38,276 nucleotides of DNA from Candidatus Omnitrophota bacterium (lineage in GTDB: Bacteria; Omnitrophota; Omnitrophia; Omnitrophales; JACROU01), in the NCBI GenBank assembly GCA_016214265.1, contig JACROU010000036.1:1-38276 (forward strand), read 5' to 3'. The stretch's first letter is position 1. Each line of letters starts with the position of its first letter. Positions 34,684 to 38,276 of this stretch are shown in pieces. The position numbers and the translations under genes are program-made. The notes beneath the pieces are model-generated. The model was not told the DNA's origin. It searched no databases and saw only the letters and a list, made by a program, of their open reading frames with translations.

Positions 34684-35459
34684 ACATAGTCGTCTGCATC
34701 AAACAGGTTCCAGATACGAATCTGCAAATACGGCTCAACAAAGATGGATCCGATATCGATCGGGAAAATCTTTCTTTTGTCATGAGTCCGTATGATGAAT
34801 TCGCCGTGGAAGAAGCTATTCGCATCAAGGAGCAATTTCCGGATTCAATGATCACGGTCATCACTCTTGGGCCCGCAACTGCAGAGGATGTTTTGCGGCA
34901 GTCTCTGGCGATGGGAGCGGACGAAGCAATTCATGTTTTGGATACCAATATAAAAATCCGCGAAGGTTTGATTACCGCAAAAGCCTTGGCTGAAGTTATC
35001 CGCCCGCTTCATCCGGATCTGGTTCTGTGCGGCCGTCAGGCTGTGGATGACGATGCCGTTCAGGTGGGAGGTGCTTTGGGAGAGCTTCTCGGATTTCCTG
35101 AACTTGCTGTTGCGTGTAAGGCACTGATCGATGGTAATAAGCGAAACGCCACCATCGAGCGTCTTCTTGAAGGAGGTATCAAACAGTTAATTGAAACTGA
35201 ACTCCCGTGCGTCATTACTTGCCAAAAGGGAATCAATGAACCTCGCTATCCCAGCCTGCCTGGAATTATGAAAGCAAAAAAGAAAATCGTGAAGCAAATT
35301 AAAATGGAAGAACTGAATATTGAGACTGAATCTCGAATTCTTATCCACTCTTTGGAAATTCCAACAATTCAGCGCAAACTTCATTTAATTGAGTCCGAGC
35401 CCCAGGCTGAGGTTCGAGAACTTATTCGGCTTCTTCATGATGAGGCAAAGGTGATTTAA
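34680..35459 (+). CDS. etfB: Electron transfer flavoprotein beta subunit
   Basis: The 259-residue AMP-binding ETF subunit begins NIVVCIKQVPDTN, contains DEFAVEEAIRIKE, the CGRQAVDDDAVQVGGALGE segment and LLEGGIKQLIETELPCVIT near the conserved ETF-beta signature. It pairs with EtfA to accept electrons from acyl-CoA dehydrogenases; the partner dehydrogenase is not in the window. ATGA overlap upstream and 1-nt overlap (TAATG) with etfA. Whether it is a housekeeping or a bifurcating ETF cannot be decided by eye. Confidence 0.96.
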   Translation: MNIVVCIKQVPDTNLQIRLNKDGSDIDRENLSFVMSPYDEFAVEEAIRIKEQFPDSMITVITLGPATAEDVLRQSLAMGADEAIHVLDTNIKIREGLITAKALAEVIRPLHPDLVLCGRQAVDDDAVQVGGALGELLGFPELAVACKALIDGNKRNATIERLLEGGIKQLIETELPCVITCQKGINEPRYPSLPGIMKAKKKIVKQIKMEELNIETESRILIHSLEIPTIQRKLHLIESEPQAEVRELIRLLHDEAKVI

Positions 35460-36415
35460 TGGGTGATATTTTGGTGATTGCGGAAACATTGGACGGTGAA
35501 GTTAAGCGTAATTCGCTTGAAGTGTTTACACTTGCTCAACAATTAAAGTCAGAGAATGGAAAAATTCATTGTGCGATGTTGGGTCAGTCGCAGGCTGATT
35601 TAGGACGTTTTGGTGTGGAGATCGTTTACAGGAATTCTGATGTGCAGATTGCTTCTGGAAATTCAGAGGCGGCCGTTAATTTTGTCAGCAAACTCATTGA
35701 AGAAATCAAGCCGGAGTTTGTTATGTCTGGCGCTAGTTTTTTTGGCAAGGATTTATGTGCACAGCTTTCCGCACGGCATAACGCCGTACTGCTTAACGAT
35801 ATATTGGCAATTGAATCGCAAGATGGAAGAATATTCGCAACTAAGCCCGTTTATGGTGGAAAAGTGCTAGCGAAACTTTCAGTTACTGGAAATATTAAAA
35901 TATTCAGTTTGCGGCCGAATATGCTGGAGCTGAAAGAAAATGCTAAAACGCCTCAAATACGGGAAATGCAGGGTAATTCTAATCGGCTAAAAACGGCTGT
36001 AAAAGAAGCTGTGCAAGTGGTCAAAGGCAAGATAGAATTAACAGAAGCCGAAATTGTAGTGTCTGGTGGACGCGGTCTTAAAAATGCAGAGAACTTTAAA
36101 CTGATTGAAAATTTGGCTGCTACGCTCGGTGCGGCTATTGGTGCTTCCAGAGCTGTGGTAGACGTTGGCTGGAGACCTTATTCCGAACAAGTGGGGCAAA
36201 CAGGTAAAGTGGTGACGCCGAAACTTTATATCGCCATTGGCATTAGCGGCGCAATTCAGCATATGGTTGGTATGAGTTCGTCAAAATTTATTGTGGCAAT
36301 TAACAAGGATAAAGAAGCGCCGATCTTCAAAAAATGTGATTACGGAATTGTCGGGGATTTGTTTGAGGTAGTTCCCTTGCTGACGGAACAATTTAAGAAA
36401 GTATTGCACGGTTAA
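35459..36415 (+). CDS. etfA: Electron transfer flavoprotein alpha subunit
   Basis: The 318-residue subunit has an N-terminal ETF domain and a C-terminal FAD-binding domain: VSGGRGLKNAENF, GASRAVVDVGWRPYSEQVGQTGK, AIGISGAIQHMVGM and INKDKEAPIFKKCDYGIVGD, all typical. Together with EtfB it passes electrons from flavin dehydrogenases toward the quinone pool. It closes the dehydrogenase-hydratase-etfBA block; the next gene follows after 31 nt with its own strong ribosome-binding site. Confidence 0.97.
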   Translation: MGDILVIAETLDGEVKRNSLEVFTLAQQLKSENGKIHCAMLGQSQADLGRFGVEIVYRNSDVQIASGNSEAAVNFVSKLIEEIKPEFVMSGASFFGKDLCAQLSARHNAVLLNDILAIESQDGRIFATKPVYGGKVLAKLSVTGNIKIFSLRPNMLELKENAKTPQIREMQGNSNRLKTAVKEAVQVVKGKIELTEAEIVVSGGRGLKNAENFKLIENLAATLGAAIGASRAVVDVGWRPYSEQVGQTGKVVTPKLYIAIGISGAIQHMVGMSSSKFIVAINKDKEAPIFKKCDYGIVGDLFEVVPLLTEQFKKVLHG

Positions 36416-36446
36416 TCGAACTTTCATTGAAGGGGAGGATTTATCG

Positions 36447-36863
36447 ATGACTGGCGGTAAATGGATTGTGATGACAGTTTGTTGTTTGTTTCTGATGACT
36501 TCATACGCATTTTGTGATGAAAAAATACCGGCCCCCGAGGCAAAAATCAATAAAGTGCCAAAAACCTCATTGGCTACTCCGCAAAATATTGACAATGTTA
36601 ATAAACAGCTTACTGAAGTGATTGCCGCTAATCAGAAGCTTCAAGAAGATTACATGAGGCGCATCGAAAAGATGCGTGAGATTTCCAATCAGGCTAAAAT
36701 TCATCAGCGTATTTTAGAAAAAATCAAAAAACAAACCCCATCAGAATCTTCTGCGGTTCAGCAGGCTATTCAGCAGGAAAAAATACGCCTTATTGCTGAA
36801 CAAGCCAGAAAAAATCAGGAATTATTAAAGACACTTCGTTCCGGACAACAGAAAATTTCATAA
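36447..36863 (+). CDS. Small exported coiled-coil protein of unknown function
   Basis: The 138-residue protein is preceded by GGGGAGG 9 nt upstream of the ATG. A signal peptide (about 1-23, ending SYAFC-D) is followed by a short Pro/Lys linker and a long charged, Gln-rich coiled coil (about 48-135). The Cys at the end of the signal peptide does not match a good lipobox. I do not recognise a family. It sits between etfA and an acyl-CoA synthetase, so it may belong to the lipid-use operon as a periplasmic structural or chaperone-like factor. Confidence 0.7.
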   Translation: MTGGKWIVMTVCCLFLMTSYAFCDEKIPAPEAKINKVPKTSLATPQNIDNVNKQLTEVIAANQKLQEDYMRRIEKMREISNQAKIHQRILEKIKKQTPSESSAVQQAIQQEKIRLIAEQARKNQELLKTLRSGQQKIS

Positions 36864-36889
36864 CCTTTTCTTCGAGAACCCCCTAATTT

Positions 36890-38276
36890 ATGCTTCCGAA
36901 TTTAGCCAGAATGTTTTTTGATAGTGTTGATAAATGGCGCGACAAGACTGTCATCAAATATAAAAACGATGGTGTGTATCGCGATGTTTCTTATACAAAA
37001 GCCGCCACCTATGTACGTGCGATGGCTCATGTATTGAAACAGCGGGGAGTTAAAAAAGGCGATAAGATAGCAATACTTTCCGAAAACAGGCCCGAATGGT
37101 GGTACGCGGATTTGGCGACGCTGTCCCTCGGGGCGGTCACAGTTCCCATTTATGCTACAAACTCTCCCAAAGAGACCTCCTACATTCTTTGTGACAGTGA
37201 AGTTAAGGTTCTTTTTGTGTCCACAAACGAGCAGCTAAACCATATAAAAGATGAGCTGAAACTGTGCCAAAGTTTGAAGACCGTAATTATGTTTGATGAT
37301 TCTCAAACTATCGAATCATTTTGGAGATTGGTGGAGGCTTACAAATCGAATCCCGCAGATCTTATCGAAATCGAAAATATCGGGCCAGATGATTTGGCCA
37401 CTATCATTTACACTTCGGGAACAACCGGAGACCCCAAAGGGGTGATGCTGACTCACGGAAATCTGCTTTCAAATATTTCCGCATCCTCTCGGGCTATTGC
37501 CATTCGTCCGTCGGACACGCTGTTATCAATTTTGCCTCTCAGCCATGTTTTTGAAAGAATGGGAGGATTTTATTTGCAGCTTTATATTGGTTCTACGGTA
37601 GCTTTCGCTGAAAATATGAAAACATCGGCTCAAAATCTGATTGAAATCGGCCCCACAATTGTGCTTGCCGTTCCACGCTTTTTTGAAAAAGTGAATGAAA
37701 ATATTTGGATCGAGATCCGAGCTAGAGGTACCTGGGCAGTTGCGCTTTTTAATCTTTCGATAAAAATAGGTCGAAAATTTTCTCAATTGAAGCGATCCGG
37801 CCTGAAGCCGTCTTTCCTCCTCAAATGTGCCTACAAGTTTTTTGATATGCTTGTTTTTTCAAAAATCAAAAAGAAAATGGGCGGCCATATCCGCTTTTTT
37901 GTTTCCGGCGGGGCGCCGCTTCCCAAAGATTTGGCTGAGTTTTTTCATGCGATTGATATTTTGATTCTTGAGGGCTACGGACTTACTGAAACTTCTCCGG
38001 TTATCGCCGCTAATCATGAAGAGCGGTATCGGTTTGGCAGTGTGGGACTTCCGATCGAAAATGTTCAGGTGAAGATAGCCGAAGACGGTGAGATTTTGAT
38101 TAAAGGTCCTAACGTGATGAAGGGATATTACAAGCACGAAGCGGAAACAAGGGCGGTAATTCATGATGGCTGGTTTTCAACGGGGGATATCGGCCATTTG
38201 GATTCCGACAATTATCTTTACATCACAGACCGGAAAAAAGATTTAATCAAAACTTCTGGCGGAAAGTATGTTTCCC
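36890..38276 (+). CDS. fadD: Long-chain acyl-CoA synthetase, AMP-forming (3' partial)
   Basis: The gene starts at ATG 36890 and is still open at the window end (462 complete codons seen; the family usually has about 600). It is an ANL-family adenylate-forming enzyme: fatty acid plus CoA plus ATP gives acyl-CoA. Motifs: ILSENRPEWW and AVTVPIYATN early, the P-loop YTSGTTGDPKGVMLTHGN (174-191), LPLSHVFERMGG, FFVSGGAPLP, EGYGLTETSP (adenine pocket) and the hinge region STGDIGHLD then ITDRKKDLIKTSGGK. The FERMGG segment and insert before GGAPL resemble FadD15/long-chain types. No good ribosome-binding site; 26 nt after the coiled-coil gene. It completes the fatty acid activation step for the neighbouring beta-oxidation genes. 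Confidence 0.95.
   Translation, partial: MLPNLARMFFDSVDKWRDKTVIKYKNDGVYRDVSYTKAATYVRAMAHVLKQRGVKKGDKIAILSENRPEWWYADLATLSLGAVTVPIYATNSPKETSYILCDSEVKVLFVSTNEQLNHIKDELKLCQSLKTVIMFDDSQTIESFWRLVEAYKSNPADLIEIENIGPDDLATIIYTSGTTGDPKGVMLTHGNLLSNISASSRAIAIRPSDTLLSILPLSHVFERMGGFYLQLYIGSTVAFAENMKTSAQNLIEIGPTIVLAVPRFFEKVNENIWIEIRARGTWAVALFNLSIKIGRKFSQLKRSGLKPSFLLKCAYKFFDMLVFSKIKKKMGGHIRFFVSGGAPLPKDLAEFFHAIDILILEGYGLTETSPVIAANHEERYRFGSVGLPIENVQVKIAEDGEILIKGPNVMKGYYKHEAETRAVIHDGWFSTGDIGHLDSDNYLYITDRKKDLIKTSGGKYVS

Overview
The window is a gene-dense stretch of bacterial chromosome in which every recognised gene lies on the + strand. Many genes are translationally coupled: ATGA or TAATG junctions, or overlaps of 1-26 nt. 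No gap without a gene exceeds about 170 bases, and I saw no tRNA, rRNA, insertion sequence, CRISPR array or integrase. The organism is a Gram-negative-type bacterium: it has a TolC-like outer-membrane component, a Tat/lipobox signal, SPOR-domain envelope proteins and BatD/BatE. A small basic protein at 24485 resembles a family I know from Chlamydiae, Verrucomicrobia and related phyla. Together with the very large envelope protein, the PilZ proteins and the mixed metabolism, this suggests the PVC superphylum, possibly Omnitrophota. That placement is an inference, not proven.

Layout. (1) 1-4894: 3' part of a giant envelope protein that combines a membrane-fusion (HlyD-like) half with a TolC-like half in one chain, with an internal Tat-type lipoprotein signal between them. 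(2) 4936-7913: G-protein chaperone plus large and small subunits of a B12-dependent acyl-CoA mutase; its selectivity residues look like isobutyryl-CoA mutase rather than methylmalonyl-CoA mutase. (3) 7906-16757: exported hydrolase, Ste24-like M48 protease, TPR/gluzincin protease, orphan ParB-like protein, LemA, two TPM-domain proteins, BatD and BatE. (4) 16732-23448: housekeeping run trpB-trpA-ruvX-M16 peptidase-rpe-lepA-lepB. (5) 23568-28126: SPOR protein with a strong terminator, small basic protein, GNAT acetyltransferase, second SPOR protein, PilZ protein, YajQ, an unknown small protein and a second PilZ protein with its own promoter and leader hairpin. (6) 28208-38276: lipid catabolism region with glycerol kinase, glycerophosphodiesterase, a cNMP-binding/P-loop/patatin fusion, 3-hydroxyacyl-CoA dehydrogenase, enoyl-CoA hydratase, EtfB, EtfA, a small exported coiled-coil protein and a long-chain acyl-CoA synthetase cut by the window end.

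How the genes may work together. Region 6 reads as a phospholipid-use module: patatin releases fatty acids, the phosphodiesterase and glycerol kinase handle the glycerol part, acyl-CoA synthetase activates the fatty acids, and hydratase, dehydrogenase and ETF run part of beta-oxidation. Acyl-CoA dehydrogenase and thiolase are not in the window. The mutase of region 2 could feed branched acyl-CoA (isobutyryl-CoA) into the same pathway as n-butyryl-CoA. Region 5 gathers three candidate c-di-GMP-responsive proteins (two PilZ, one YajQ) beside two SPOR envelope proteins.
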